Positions 7,022 through 15,949 of a DNA stretch of 62,738 nucleotides are shown piece by piece (the first letter of the stretch is position 1; every line of letters begins with the position of its first letter). The translations under genes and the position numbers were made by a program. Origin of the DNA: Deltaproteobacteria bacterium (GTDB lineage: Bacteria > Desulfobacterota > Binatia > UBA9968); contig JACPSE010000153.1 of the NCBI GenBank assembly GCA_016193465.1, positions 1-62,738 of the forward strand, given 5' to 3'. The notes under the pieces were generated by a model. The model was not told the origin of the DNA. It made no database searches and saw only the letters and a list, made by a program, of their open reading frames with translations.

Positions 7022-7258
7022 TTAGCCTTTCCCTACTTTCCTATAGCCAAGTTCTTCCAGATACTTTAAGACCTGTCCTGGTACGTCTCCGTCCATGGAC
7101 CTTTGGTTCTCAACATCAAAACGCCCGATGAACCGGTCATCTTTATAGATATGGACGTGATAGGGTGGGTGGTCGCCTGCGTAGGTCTCGAAAATATACC
7201 CGCCCCTTTTTCTGCGACTCACTGGTTCTGTGGTATCATACTTGATACCTTCAATCAA
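7022..7258 (-). CDS. DUF4160 family protein, putative partner of the HTH protein
   Basis: The product of up to 78 residues carries the DUF4160 signature GDHPPYHVHIYKDDRFIGRF and ends in LKYLEELGYRKVGKG. The listed start is TTG at 7258; no strong ribosome-binding site is seen, and a GTG 12 codons later, just before SRRKRGGYIFETYA, would also keep the whole domain. The short spacing to the DUF2442-HTH gene marks a two-gene operon. Function is unknown; the pairing suggests a toxin or effector of a toxin-antitoxin-like unit. Confidence 0.75.
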   Translation of the reverse strand: MIEGIKYDTTEPVSRRKRGGYIFETYAGDHPPYHVHIYKDDRFIGRFDVENQRSMDGDVPGQVLKYLEELGYRKVGKG

Positions 7259-7340
7259 GGGGTAGGTTTGGGAGTAACTTTGAATTGTGAAAACTAAAGG
7301 GCGCCGATCTTGGAGAGGTGGCGAAAACGTCTCATAGGGC

Positions 7341-8666
7341 CTACTGCGTCAGCTCTTCCAGCGTTGCGGCAAAAATCTCGACGGCGGTGGCCGCCTCATC
7401 TTTGCTGACGATCAACGGCGGGCAGAAACGGATCGTGCTCTCGCCGCAACCCAGAACGAGCAAACCGTTTTCAAAGGCGCGTCGAATCACCTGATTGCGG
7501 AACTCCGCATCGGGCGCCCGGGAGCCGTCCTTTTTCACCAACTCAACCCCGATCATGAGCCCCAGGCCGCGCACATCGCTGATCGCAGGATACGTTGCTT
7601 TGAGTTCCCCGAGCCTGCCTTTTAAATAGTCTCCGACCTCCGCCGCGTTCCGCACCAATCCGTCCTCAATCAGCTCTAAGGTCGCCAACGCAGCCGCGCA
7701 GGCCACGGGGTTACCGCCGAAGGTAGTGCCATGAGTGCCCGGCGTCCACGTGCTGATATCGCTGCGAGCAATCATGGCCCCGAGGGGTAAGCCACTGGCG
7801 ATTCCTTTGGCGACGCAAAGGATATCCGGCTCTACGCCCCAATGCTCGCAGGCAAACATCTTTCCGGTGCGGCCAAACCCTGTCTGTACCTCATCGACCA
7901 CAAGAAGAATCCCGTGACGCTGGCAAATATCTTTGATCATGCCGAGATATTCCGGCGGCGGGACAACGTAACCCCCTTCACCCTGAATTGGCTCAACGAA
8001 TATCGCCGCGACCTCTTCCGGCGCCACCTCCCGGCGAAAGAGAACTTTTTCCAAGTACCGCACACACTCGATATCGCACGAGCCATACACCAGATTGTAG
8101 GGGCAACGGTGACAATAACCGTAGGCAACATGATGAACATCAGGAACCAATGGAGTGAAATGGGCCCGATGGGAGGAACGACTTGCGGTCAAGGAAAGAG
8201 AGCCCAGCGTCCGACCGTGGAAGGAGCCCAAAAAGGCAATGACATGATGCCGCCGCGTGTTGTAGCGCGCCAGTTTCAAGGCAGCCTCGATAGCCTCTGT
8301 CCCCGAGTTCGTAAGAAAGACCTTTTTGGCAGATGGTCCGGGCGCCAGTTGACTCAATTTTTCGGCTAGCTGGGCCATAGGTTCATAGTAGAAGTCGCTG
8401 CCGCAGAAGTGCAGAAACTTGCGCGCCTGCTCTTCAATCGCCTGGACTACTTTCGGATGGGAATGGCCGGTAGCGGTCACGGCGATCCCGGCAGTGAAAT
8501 CCAAAAAGAGATTTCCGTCCACATCCTCGATAATCATTCCCCTTCCCTCTTTGACCACTAACGGGTAGACCCTCCCATAGGCGGGAGCTGTATAGCGCTG
8601 ATCCCGCTCGATGATCTCTTTGGCCTTCGGGCCAGGGGGCTTAATCTTAATATGAGGGACTTTCAT
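7341..8666 (-). CDS. Class III PLP aminotransferase, acetylornithine/ornithine aminotransferase family
   Basis: This 441-residue PLP enzyme transfers an omega- or alpha-amino group. SGTEAIEAA (121-129) binds the cofactor phosphate, DEVQTGFGRTG (from D258) holds the PLP-ring Asp, and K287 in CVAKGIASG is the Schiff-base lysine. The insert GYCHRCPYNLVYGSC with paired cysteines is typical of the branch that includes archaeal ornithine delta-aminotransferases and broad amino-acid racemases. ATG 8666 is chosen because the longer frame to 8711 is made of the CGTG repeat. Next gene upstream is an aldehyde dehydrogenase on the same strand, so a transamination-oxidation pair is likely. GABA, ornithine or lysine are possible substrates. 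Confidence 0.88.
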   Translation of the reverse strand: MKVPHIKIKPPGPKAKEIIERDQRYTAPAYGRVYPLVVKEGRGMIIEDVDGNLFLDFTAGIAVTATGHSHPKVVQAIEEQARKFLHFCGSDFYYEPMAQLAEKLSQLAPGPSAKKVFLTNSGTEAIEAALKLARYNTRRHHVIAFLGSFHGRTLGSLSLTASRSSHRAHFTPLVPDVHHVAYGYCHRCPYNLVYGSCDIECVRYLEKVLFRREVAPEEVAAIFVEPIQGEGGYVVPPPEYLGMIKDICQRHGILLVVDEVQTGFGRTGKMFACEHWGVEPDILCVAKGIASGLPLGAMIARSDISTWTPGTHGTTFGGNPVACAAALATLELIEDGLVRNAAEVGDYLKGRLGELKATYPAISDVRGLGLMIGVELVKKDGSRAPDAEFRNQVIRRAFENGLLVLGCGESTIRFCPPLIVSKDEAATAVEIFAATLEELTQ

Positions 8667-8671
8667 CTGCT

Positions 8672-8725
8672 TCGTGCTCGTTGCTCGTGGCTCGTGCTCG
8701 ATCACGAACACGAATCACGATCACG
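8672..8725. repeat. CGTG-rich imperfect palindrome, copy A
   Basis: The left part repeats cgtgctcg and gctcgtgg; the right part reads atcacgaacacgaatcac and continues in the same vein, so the two halves are imperfect reverse complements. It lies between two co-directional genes. Related copies are at 30313, 37195 and 38594. It can fold into a long stem. Confidence 0.65.
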
Positions 8726-8728
8726 TTG

Positions 8729-10219
8729 CTATTCTGCGTTGTCTATCTGCGCCTTCTGCAATTTGCCGGAATAGTCAACGTAGACCGACTTCCACTCGCT
8801 GAAGATGTCATAGACCGTTGTCCCCGCCTCACGGTGACCGTTGCCTGTCTCCTTGACGCCGCCGAAAGGCAAATGGGCCTCAGCGCCGATGGTGGGGCCG
8901 TTGATGTAGGTAATACCAGCCTCGATATCTCTCACAGCACGAAAAGCCCTTGCCACATCCCGAGTGTAAATGGAGCTGGAAAGACCGTATGGGGTCCCGT
9001 TGAGGACCTCAATGGCTTCTTCGAAGCCTTCGACCTCGATGACAGCGAGGACCGGACCGAAGATCTCCTCCCGTGCTATACGCATGGCGGGAGTTACTTT
9101 ATCAAATACGGTTGGCCGATAAAAATAACCGTCGATCCATTTTCCCTCTTCATAGATCGCGCCGCCTGTGAGAAGCCTGGCTCCCTCCTCCTTGCCGATG
9201 TGCACGTAGCGGTGCACCTTCTCCCGCGCCTCTCCATTGATCAGCGGACCCATCTCGACGCTCTCATCCAGGCCGTCGCCGAGCTTGATCTTTTCCGCCC
9301 GGTCCACAATCATCTCCGTGAATTCTTTTTTGATCTCACGGTGGAGAATAAGACGACTGGTCGCCGTGCAACGCTGTCCGGTAGTGCCAAAGGCACCCCA
9401 CACCGCCCCTTCCAGGGCAAGATTTAAATCAGCATCCTCCATGACAATTTGAGCGTTTTTCCCGCCCATCTCAAGGGAGACCCTCTTCAAACTCCGCCCG
9501 CACTCCGCCGCAATCTCCCGCCCGACTGCCGTTGATCCCGTAAAAGAGATAAGCCGGACATCCCGATGGCGCACCAGCGCCGCGCCGGTCTCTCCTCCGG
9601 TCCCGTGAACGAGATTGGCAACCCCCGGCGGCACCCCAGCCTCTTCAAGGATCTCAAAGAGCTTTACAGCGGTGTGAGGAGTATCCTCGGCCGGCTTCAA
9701 GACAACGGTGTTACCACATAGCAGCGCGGGAAAAAGCTTCCAGGTGGGAATAGCCAGGGGAAAGTTCCACGGAGTGATCAAACCGCACACACCCATCGGC
9801 GCCCGCACGGACATGGCAAACTTATCCGGCAGCTCTGAGGGCGTGGTCTCGCCGAAGAGCCTTCGCCCTTCGCCGGCGGCGTAATAGGCGGTGTCGATCC
9901 CTTCCTGCACGTCGCCGCGTGTCTCCTTCAGGATCTTCCCCATCTCCCGCGTCATGACGCGGGAGATCTCCTCTTTGCGTTTGCGCAGAAGCTCTCCCGC
10001 TTGATAGAGGATCTCGCCCCGTTTGGGCGCAGGGATGAGACGCCACCTGCCAAAGGCCTTTTTGGCCGCGCCGACTGCCCTGTCAACGTCCTCAAGAACG
10101 GAGGCGGGAAAGAGACCGATCAGGTCGTTGCGATTGGCCGGGTTGCGATTCTCGAAAGTCTTGCCGGATTTCCCCTCGGCCCATTTGCCATCAATATAGT
10201 TCTTATAGAGCCCTGCCAT
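8729..10219 (-). CDS. NAD(P)-dependent aldehyde dehydrogenase, probably semialdehyde-specific
   Basis: The 496-residue enzyme oxidises an aldehyde to a carboxylate. Oxyanion N152 is in TPWNFP, general base E250 in SLEMGGKN, nucleophile C284 in GQRCTATSR, and EEIFGPV is the cofactor-binding motif. The C-terminal [18 protein letters not shown] and GNGHREAG place it with the ALDH branch that includes succinic- and other amino-semialdehyde dehydrogenases. Start ATG 10219 follows GGAGGG. It lies upstream of the class III aminotransferase, with copy A of the CGTG repeat between them, so its aldehyde is plausibly the product of that transaminase, for example glutamate, succinate or adipate semialdehyde. 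Confidence 0.88.
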   Translation of the reverse strand: MAGLYKNYIDGKWAEGKSGKTFENRNPANRNDLIGLFPASVLEDVDRAVGAAKKAFGRWRLIPAPKRGEILYQAGELLRKRKEEISRVMTREMGKILKETRGDVQEGIDTAYYAAGEGRRLFGETTPSELPDKFAMSVRAPMGVCGLITPWNFPLAIPTWKLFPALLCGNTVVLKPAEDTPHTAVKLFEILEEAGVPPGVANLVHGTGGETGAALVRHRDVRLISFTGSTAVGREIAAECGRSLKRVSLEMGGKNAQIVMEDADLNLALEGAVWGAFGTTGQRCTATSRLILHREIKKEFTEMIVDRAEKIKLGDGLDESVEMGPLINGEAREKVHRYVHIGKEEGARLLTGGAIYEEGKWIDGYFYRPTVFDKVTPAMRIAREEIFGPVLAVIEVEGFEEAIEVLNGTPYGLSSSIYTRDVARAFRAVRDIEAGITYINGPTIGAEAHLPFGGVKETGNGHREAGTTVYDIFSEWKSVYVDYSGKLQKAQIDNAE

Positions 10220-10292
10220 AGCTCAACCCTCCTTCCGTTCGGTTAAAGGGTTGAGGTTATTTTAGATGGCTAAGGCCGCAAAAACAAATAGC

Positions 10293-10321
10293 TTGACAAG
10301 GAAAATTGATCGGCTTATTGC
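10293..10321 (+). promoter_or_regulatory. Candidate promoter of the histidine kinase gene
   Basis: TTGACA (10293-10298) is followed after 17 bases by TATTGC (10316-10321). It lies 55 bases before the ATG of the kinase in the divergent spacer with the aldehyde dehydrogenase. The -35 is perfect and the -10 weak. Confidence 0.4.
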
Positions 10322-10375
10322 TTATACCTCAAAAGACTTGCACGGACTTAAAAAAGGATTCCAAAATAACTCAGC

Positions 10376-11671
10376 ATGAAATCCGAAGATCTGGAATCGG
10401 TTAACCGCCGCCTCAACCGTCTTTTGCGGGAGCAGAGCGCCCTGAGAGAGATTTTCACCCAGATTAACCTCCTGGACGTGGGCCATCTCCTCCATCAATT
10501 GGCAGAGCAAACCCTTGCCCTCCTCAGTGTAGATCACACACAGGTGAGGCTTCTCGATAAAGACGGGGTTCTTCAAACCGTTGCCCTTTCGGGCAAAGGC
10601 TCTGAACGTTTTCAAGACCAAGTGGTGATGTCCGGCAGAGGTCGCTCCACCTGGGTTATGGAAAACCTTCAGCCTATGGCGATCAGGGATATCAGACATG
10701 ACAAGATTTTCGGCCCGGGTCGGCTGATGCGGGAGATCGGAGTTAAAGGCTATCTTTGTGTCCCTTTGATCTCGAGACAGCACAAATCGATCGGCGTTCT
10801 CCTGGCCACGAGCCTTGAGGAGCGGGATTTTTCGCAAGAAGAGATTTCCCTGGCCCAGCAGTTAGCCGCTGGAGCGGCCGTTGCCATCGAGAACGCGAGG
10901 CTCTTTGAAGAAGTGCAAAAGAAATCCCAAGAACTGGAAGAGGGCTACAAGACCAAGTCGGTTTTTCTCAACACCTTGGCGCACGAGCTGAGGACGCCGC
11001 TGAATGTGTTGATCGCCACGCTACAGCTTTTCACGGACGGTTTTTACGGAGAACTAAGCGAAACGCAAATAAATGGCATGGAGCCCATGCAGCGGAACGC
11101 CATCAACCTCCTGAACCTGATCAACGGCATTCTGGACCTTGCCCGCCTGGAGGCCAAGAGAGTGCCGCTGCAAATCGAGGAATTTCCCCTAAAAGAGATA
11201 ACCGACGGCCTGGAGTCCTTCTTCGCGCCCTTGGCAAGAGAGAAGGGCCTGGAGCTGCGGTTCAAGATCGAGGATTCCACACTGAGGCTTAAGAGCGACA
11301 AAGTAAAGATCAAAACGATTCTGGAAAACCTCCTGGGCAACGCAATAAAATATACCGACAGAGGTGAGATCGAACTTCGGATCAGCACCCTGGCGCAGCA
11401 CCAGAGCGATCGGTCCGAAGCAGGGCGGCTCTCCATAGCGGTAGAGGACAGGGGGCTAGGAATCAATGAGTCGGACCTCCCGCATATCTTTGAGGCCTTT
11501 TATATGGCAGCCGGGGTTAACCGGAGAAAATATCCCGGCAGCGGGCTGGGCCTCAGTATTGTCAAGCGCCTCATGGAGCTGCTGCGAGGGGATATTCAGG
11601 TGCAAAGTGAATGGGGGAAAGGCTCAACCTTTACGGCGACTCTGCCATTAGTTCACCCAACCGAAAGCTGA
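10376..11671 (+). CDS. Soluble GAF-domain sensor histidine kinase
   Basis: This 431-residue kinase has no membrane segment. A GAF domain spans about residues 22-175 (LDVGHLLHQLAEQTLALL to AAVAIENARLFEEV), followed by a short coiled coil and the HisKA domain with phospho-acceptor H203 in LAHELRTPLN. The HATPase domain follows, with an N box NLLGNAIKYTDRG, G1 VEDRGLGI and G2 GSGLGLSIVK. It probably senses a cytosolic ligand or redox cue. No response regulator is adjacent; the nearest stand-alone receiver is about 6 kb away and its pairing is unproven. It is divergent from the aldehyde dehydrogenase and precedes the arginine-dihydrolase-like gene, which suggests local metabolic control, but this is inference. 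Confidence 0.9.
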   Translation: MKSEDLESVNRRLNRLLREQSALREIFTQINLLDVGHLLHQLAEQTLALLSVDHTQVRLLDKDGVLQTVALSGKGSERFQDQVVMSGRGRSTWVMENLQPMAIRDIRHDKIFGPGRLMREIGVKGYLCVPLISRQHKSIGVLLATSLEERDFSQEEISLAQQLAAGAAVAIENARLFEEVQKKSQELEEGYKTKSVFLNTLAHELRTPLNVLIATLQLFTDGFYGELSETQINGMEPMQRNAINLLNLINGILDLARLEAKRVPLQIEEFPLKEITDGLESFFAPLAREKGLELRFKIEDSTLRLKSDKVKIKTILENLLGNAIKYTDRGEIELRISTLAQHQSDRSEAGRLSIAVEDRGLGINESDLPHIFEAFYMAAGVNRRKYPGSGLGLSIVKRLMELLRGDIQVQSEWGKGSTFTATLPLVHPTES

Positions 11672-11744
11672 GCGAAGGTAAAGAGATTCAGGTCTGAGGG
11701 TCTGTTCTCTGAACCCTGAAATCCTTTAACCTTCCTGACGCGTT

Positions 11745-12554
11745 ATGAAGCTGTTGATGTGTCCTCCTCTCTATTACGGTATCGAGCGCGAGATCAATCC
11801 CCGGATGAGCCGGAGCCACCAGAGCAACCCCCAACTGGCGCAGGAACAATGGAGGGCATTGTACCGCATCTTGGAGGACCATCTCGGCGCGGAAATTGCT
11901 CTCCTGGAGCCGCGCAAGGGACTGCCGGACATGGTCTTCACAGCCAGCGCCGGGTTGGTTTGGGGAAACAAATTCATCGCGAGCAATTTCCGCCACGAAG
12001 CGAGGAGAGGAGAGGCCCCTTTTTTCGACAACTGGTTTCAGGTCCGGGGGTACGAGATTTTTTACCTTCCCGAAGAAAACTTTTTCGAGGGAGAGGGAGA
12101 TTTGCTGTTGTGCGGCGATCTCTTCTTCGCCGGATACCACATCCGCTCCGGCATTACCTCCCGCCAAAAGGTGGCCGAGATCCTCGGGCGCGAGATCCTA
12201 TCGCTAGAACTCACCAATGAATGGTTTTACCACCTCGATACCTGCTTTTGTCCCCTGGGGAAAGGGCAGGCGCTATTTTACCCCGCCGCGTTCGCCAGCG
12301 ACGCCTTGAAAGTGCTGGAGGACAAGATCGGCGCCCTTATACCGGTGCCGGAAGAAGAGGCCCGGCGCTTCGCGTGCAATGCGATTGTCGTGGAGAAAAA
12401 CGTGGTCATGAACGATGGTTGCCCTCAAACCCGCGAGAAACTGCGCGCCCTGGGGTTCTCCGTCCTGGAAACGCCGCTGAGTGAATTCATCAAGGCCGGC
12501 GGTAGCGCGAAGTGCCTGGTGTTAAAGGTTCCACACGCCGAAAAGCAGGAATAA
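11745..12554 (+). CDS. Amidinotransferase-fold hydrolase, arginine dihydrolase / DDAH-like
   Basis: The 269-residue enzyme belongs to the guanidino-group modifying superfamily. Substrate and catalytic motifs are clear: LPDMVFTASAG (60-70), FEGEGDLL (114-121), HLDTCFCPL (H163, D165) and the nucleophile C257 in GGSAKCLVL. The match along its length to the N-terminal catalytic domain of cyanobacterial ArgZ/AgrE, which converts arginine to ornithine, ammonia and CO2, is closer than to dimethylarginine hydrolases, judged by eye. It lacks the C-terminal ornithine cyclodeaminase-like domain of AgrE. A class III aminotransferase and an aldehyde dehydrogenase encoded nearby could carry ornithine on to glutamate. 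Confidence 0.8.
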   Translation: MKLLMCPPLYYGIEREINPRMSRSHQSNPQLAQEQWRALYRILEDHLGAEIALLEPRKGLPDMVFTASAGLVWGNKFIASNFRHEARRGEAPFFDNWFQVRGYEIFYLPEENFFEGEGDLLLCGDLFFAGYHIRSGITSRQKVAEILGREILSLELTNEWFYHLDTCFCPLGKGQALFYPAAFASDALKVLEDKIGALIPVPEEEARRFACNAIVVEKNVVMNDGCPQTREKLRALGFSVLETPLSEFIKAGGSAKCLVLKVPHAEKQE

Positions 12555-12605
12555 AGGCAGAGAGCCGATAAGGACACGACTTGAACGTAGCGAAGCGACT
12601 GAACG

Positions 12606-12629
12606 CTTGAAACGTTTAAAACGTTCAAG
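12606..12629. repeat. Palindrome upstream of the tripartite transporter operon
   Basis: CTTGAAACGTTTAAAACG followed by TTCAAG is a near-perfect inverted repeat. It ends 14 bases before TTGACA at 12644-12649, a likely -35 box of the transporter operon, although no convincing -10 follows. A related palindrome lies just after the operon at 15904. It could be an operator or the end structure of the preceding gene. Confidence 0.55.
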
Positions 12630-12713
12630 CTGTTCAAATTGCCTTGACACAACTTTCATTTTATGAGTTAAGAGGCGAGTTAACTACGCATCACATAGGG
12701 AGGCCATTTAACC

Positions 12714-13796
12714 ATGAGAACGCCGACTCTGATGGACAGTAACGAGTTAAAGGGTTCAAGGGTTAAACGGATCACGGGTTTGGTCGTTTTATCCCTGTAT
12801 TTTTTCATCTTGTTATTTTTTGCCGCACCCGCTTCCGCCCAGGAGCAATTTTACAAGGGAAAGACGGTCCGCATCGTCGTTGGTTTCGCGGCGGGAGGTG
12901 GGTTTGATACCTATTCGCGCACCATCGCCCGCCGTCTTGGCAATCACACCCCCGGCAACCCCACGGTCATCGTGGAAAACATGACTGGCGCTGGCAGCCT
13001 GATCGCCGCCAATCATGTCTTCAAAGTAGCCAAGCCCGATGGTCTAACCATCGGCCACTTCATCGGCGGGTTGTTCCTTGGCCAGGTGCTCGGCCAGAAG
13101 GGGGTCGAGTTCGACGCGCGAAGGTTTGAGTATATCGGCGCCCCGGTGAAGGATCATGTTGTTTGCGCCTTCACTAAGGCCAGCGGGATCACGAGTATTG
13201 AAAAATGGGTGGCTTCCAAAACGCCGGTCAAGATGGGTGGAGTAGCCCCAGGGGCCTCTACACCTGATAACGCTACCAGAATCCTAAAAGAGGCTCTGGG
13301 ACTTCCCATCCAACTCGTCTCAGGCTACAAAGGCACCTCCGATATTCGCCTGGCCTCTGAGAGTGGGGAGCTAGCCGGAGGGTGCTGGGGCTGGGATTCC
13401 ATTTCCGCCACGTGGCGCAAATCGCTGGAATCGGGTGACGCGCTGGTTGTAGTTCAGGCAGCGCCCAAAGCCCATCCTGATCTTCCCAAGGTCCCGCTTG
13501 CAATCAATCTCGCCAAGACCGATGAGGCGCGACACCTGATCGATGTGGGTATCCACGCTGACAGCGAAATCGTGCGCACCTATACCCTGCCGCCGGCAAC
13601 GCCAAAGGATCGGGTGCAGATCCTGCGCAGGGCCTTTTTTGAAACCCTGAGGGATCCCGAGTTTCTCGCCGAAGCCAAAAAGGCAAATCTGGGAGTGGAT
13701 CCTATCCATGGGGAAGAGGCGGAAAAAAGAATTGCCGCGCTCTTCAAACTCGATTCTACCCTGGTGGCCAAATTAAAGGATATTCTTTACCGGTAG
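12714..13796 (+). CDS. Tripartite tricarboxylate transporter periplasmic binding protein (TctC/Bug)
   Basis: This 360-residue protein has a long N-region, a hydrophobic segment (about 20-38) and a signal peptidase site after APASA (residue 42). The mature part shows the Bug family start, GKTVRIVVGFAAGGGFDTYSR, and the VENMTGAGSLIAANHV motif that lines the carboxylate pocket. Bug proteins capture carboxylates in the periplasm and deliver them to the TctAB membrane pair, which is encoded 93 bases downstream as a single fused gene. Ligands in the family range from citrate to aromatic and amino acids, and the sequence alone does not decide. GGGAGG at 12699-12704 supports the ATG at 12714. Confidence 0.88.
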   Translation: MRTPTLMDSNELKGSRVKRITGLVVLSLYFFILLFFAAPASAQEQFYKGKTVRIVVGFAAGGGFDTYSRTIARRLGNHTPGNPTVIVENMTGAGSLIAANHVFKVAKPDGLTIGHFIGGLFLGQVLGQKGVEFDARRFEYIGAPVKDHVVCAFTKASGITSIEKWVASKTPVKMGGVAPGASTPDNATRILKEALGLPIQLVSGYKGTSDIRLASESGELAGGCWGWDSISATWRKSLESGDALVVVQAAPKAHPDLPKVPLAINLAKTDEARHLIDVGIHADSEIVRTYTLPPATPKDRVQILRRAFFETLRDPEFLAEAKKANLGVDPIHGEEAEKRIAALFKLDSTLVAKLKDILYR

Positions 13797-13889
13797 TTTC
13801 CTCGTCGGCTGGAGATAGGAACGAAGACCGCCCTTCTAGGCGAATGGCATCTCGACTGGCAGCATCGGAGAATTGAGTGGGGTTGAGCT

Positions 13890-15893
13890 ATGTTTGAAAT
13901 GCTCAACGCTTTGTTCTCTGGCTTCTACCAAGTTTTTGCCTGGTCTACCTTCAGCTTGATGTGCGTCGGGATAGTGGTCGGCTTCATCGTCGGCATCCTG
14001 CCCGGACTGGGAGGACCCACGGCCATGGCCCTGATGCTCCCCTTCATCTTCAAGATGAGCGCGGTAGAAGCCTTCGCCTTCCTTTTGGGGATGACTGCCG
14101 TGACCGCAACGACTGGCGACATTACTTCCGTGCTATTCGGCGTGCCGGGTGAACCCACCACGGCATCGACGATCGTGGACGGCCACGCTATGGCGAAGAA
14201 AGGCGAGGCGGGTAGGGCCCTAGGGGCGGTCCTCACAAGCTCTCTCGTCGGCGCTCTCTTTGCCGCCTTCGCCCTCGCCGCCGCCATCCCCATCATTCGG
14301 CCTTTAGTCCTTACCTTCGGCTCCCCGGAGTTTTTCATGCTCGCGTTCCTGGGAATCACCTTTGTAGCCTCGCTCAGCGGAGAGGCTCAGCTAAAGGGGA
14401 TCATCTCGGGCGGATTGGGCTTGATGCTCGCAACGATAGGATTGGATCCTATCTCAGGCATTCAGCGCTACACCTTTGGCCAGTTATTTCTCTGGGACGG
14501 GATTGGCTTGGTCCCCGTCACTATTGGTTTTTATGCCATTCCTGAAACTATAGAGCTGGCAGTGTTGGGAACCAGCATCGCCCAACAGGACGTAGGAAGG
14601 CTGGGAGGCGTGATGGAAGGCGTGAAGGATACCTTCCGCCATTGGTGGCTAGTGATCCGCTGCAGTGCTCTCGGGACCTTCACCGCCATCATTCCTGGAA
14701 TGGGCGCGGCCACGACTCAGTGGCTCGCCTATGCGCATGCCGTACAGAGTTCCCCTAACAAAGAACGTTTTGGCAAAGGCGCCGTGGAGGGAGTCCTGGG
14801 TCCCGGCGCAGCCAATAACTCAACGTTGGGTGGTAGTTTAATCACCACCATCGCCTTCGGGGTCCCAGCCAGCGTCATTATGGCGATCCTATTAGGCGCA
14901 TTTATCATCCAGGGCATCGTCCCTGGTCCGGATATGCTCCTCCCCCCGCCGAAAGGTAAGTTGGATCTGACCTTCTCTTTTGTTTGGGTCATTATCATTT
15001 CCAATATCATCACCGTGGCAGCCTGCTTTCTCTTCTTAAAACCTTTGGCGAAGATCACTCAGGTCCGGGGAAGCCTTATCATCCCGTGCATTCTGCTGCT
15101 GATCTATCTCGGCGCCTTCGCGGAGAAAAATGCCTTCGAGGATATGATCGTGGTGCTGTTTTTTGGCGCTCTAGGGTGGATTATGGAGAAGCTCGAATGG
15201 CCGCGCCCACCGATACTTCTGGGTCTGGTCCTTGGTCCTTTGGCTGAGAATCGACTTTTCCTATCCAGCGATAACTACGGCGCTGCTTGGCTTTGGCGTC
15301 CGGGCGTCCTGATCATTCTTATGCTGATTCTGGCCGGCATTCTCTACCCCATCATTAAGGAGCGACGGCAAAAGAGGCAAGGCGAGGCTTCCGCACCTGT
15401 CCGAGAACCCAGAAAAATTCAGCCCCGCTTGAATGGGGCCGTGTTGTTTAGCCTCTCTATAGTGGTCATGGTCGCTTTGGCCCTGTGGCGGAGCAGAGAC
15501 TTTGGTTTTCGCGCCGGGCTTTTTCCCTGGACCATCGGCTTTCCAGTCTTGGCCCTGGCCATTGTCCAGTTAGGCTCGGACCTTCTGGGTTACGGGAAAC
15601 GCCGTGCTCACGCAGCCGTAGGAGAGATGGGCCCGAAAACTTCTCCGGAACTGGCTTACCGTCGGACACTCGCCATTATTGGCTGGATTATGGGTTTCTT
15701 TGGCGCGATTTGGCTTTTAGGTTTTCTCCTCGCGGTGCCAGCAACCATGATCCTCTACCTCAAGTTGGCCAAAGAAAAATGGCCAATCACCCTAACTATG
15801 GCCCTCATTACCTGGGCCCTTTTCTACGGCCTCTTTGATTATGCTCTGCACGTGCCCTTTCCTGAAGGCCAACTCTTTGTCTGGCTGAAGTAA
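13890..15893 (+). CDS. Fused TctA-TctB permease of a tripartite tricarboxylate transporter
   Basis: The 667-residue membrane protein joins two subunits that are usually separate. Residues 1-500 are TctA: GILPGLGGPTAMALMLPF near the N-terminus, TGDITSVLFGVPGEPT, and the second pseudo-repeat IPGMGAATTQW and VLGPGAANNSTLGGSLI. After a hydrophilic linker (about 495-525, rich in Arg/Lys/Pro) comes a TctB-like four-helix module starting NGAVLFSLSIVVMVALALW with the typical FPWTIGFPVLALAIVQ. Standard order in other genomes is tctC-tctB-tctA, so here TctB is moved to the C-terminus and fused. Transport is expected to be sodium- or proton-coupled. Confidence 0.88.
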   Translation: MFEMLNALFSGFYQVFAWSTFSLMCVGIVVGFIVGILPGLGGPTAMALMLPFIFKMSAVEAFAFLLGMTAVTATTGDITSVLFGVPGEPTTASTIVDGHAMAKKGEAGRALGAVLTSSLVGALFAAFALAAAIPIIRPLVLTFGSPEFFMLAFLGITFVASLSGEAQLKGIISGGLGLMLATIGLDPISGIQRYTFGQLFLWDGIGLVPVTIGFYAIPETIELAVLGTSIAQQDVGRLGGVMEGVKDTFRHWWLVIRCSALGTFTAIIPGMGAATTQWLAYAHAVQSSPNKERFGKGAVEGVLGPGAANNSTLGGSLITTIAFGVPASVIMAILLGAFIIQGIVPGPDMLLPPPKGKLDLTFSFVWVIIISNIITVAACFLFLKPLAKITQVRGSLIIPCILLLIYLGAFAEKNAFEDMIVVLFFGALGWIMEKLEWPRPPILLGLVLGPLAENRLFLSSDNYGAAWLWRPGVLIILMLILAGILYPIIKERRQKRQGEASAPVREPRKIQPRLNGAVLFSLSIVVMVALALWRSRDFGFRAGLFPWTIGFPVLALAIVQLGSDLLGYGKRRAHAAVGEMGPKTSPELAYRRTLAIIGWIMGFFGAIWLLGFLLAVPATMILYLKLAKEKWPITLTMALITWALFYGLFDYALHVPFPEGQLFVWLK

Positions 15894-15903
15894 TTTGAAC
15901 GGC

Positions 15904-15924
15904 TTGAACGTTTTAAACGTTCAA
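15904..15924. repeat. Palindrome downstream of the tripartite transporter operon
   Basis: TTGAACGTTT and AAACGTTCAA form perfect ten-base arms around one T. It lies 11 bases after the TctAB stop, and the convergent CCA-transferase gene ends about 26 bases further on, so it may serve as a bidirectional terminator, though without a T-tract. It is closely related to the palindrome at 12606. Confidence 0.55.
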
Positions 15925-15949
15925 CCGCTCCAGTACAGGTTAAAGCCGA

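Noticed and set aside
8666-8711. Fifteen extra N-terminal residues of the aminotransferase
   Set aside because: They are translation of the CGTG repeat.
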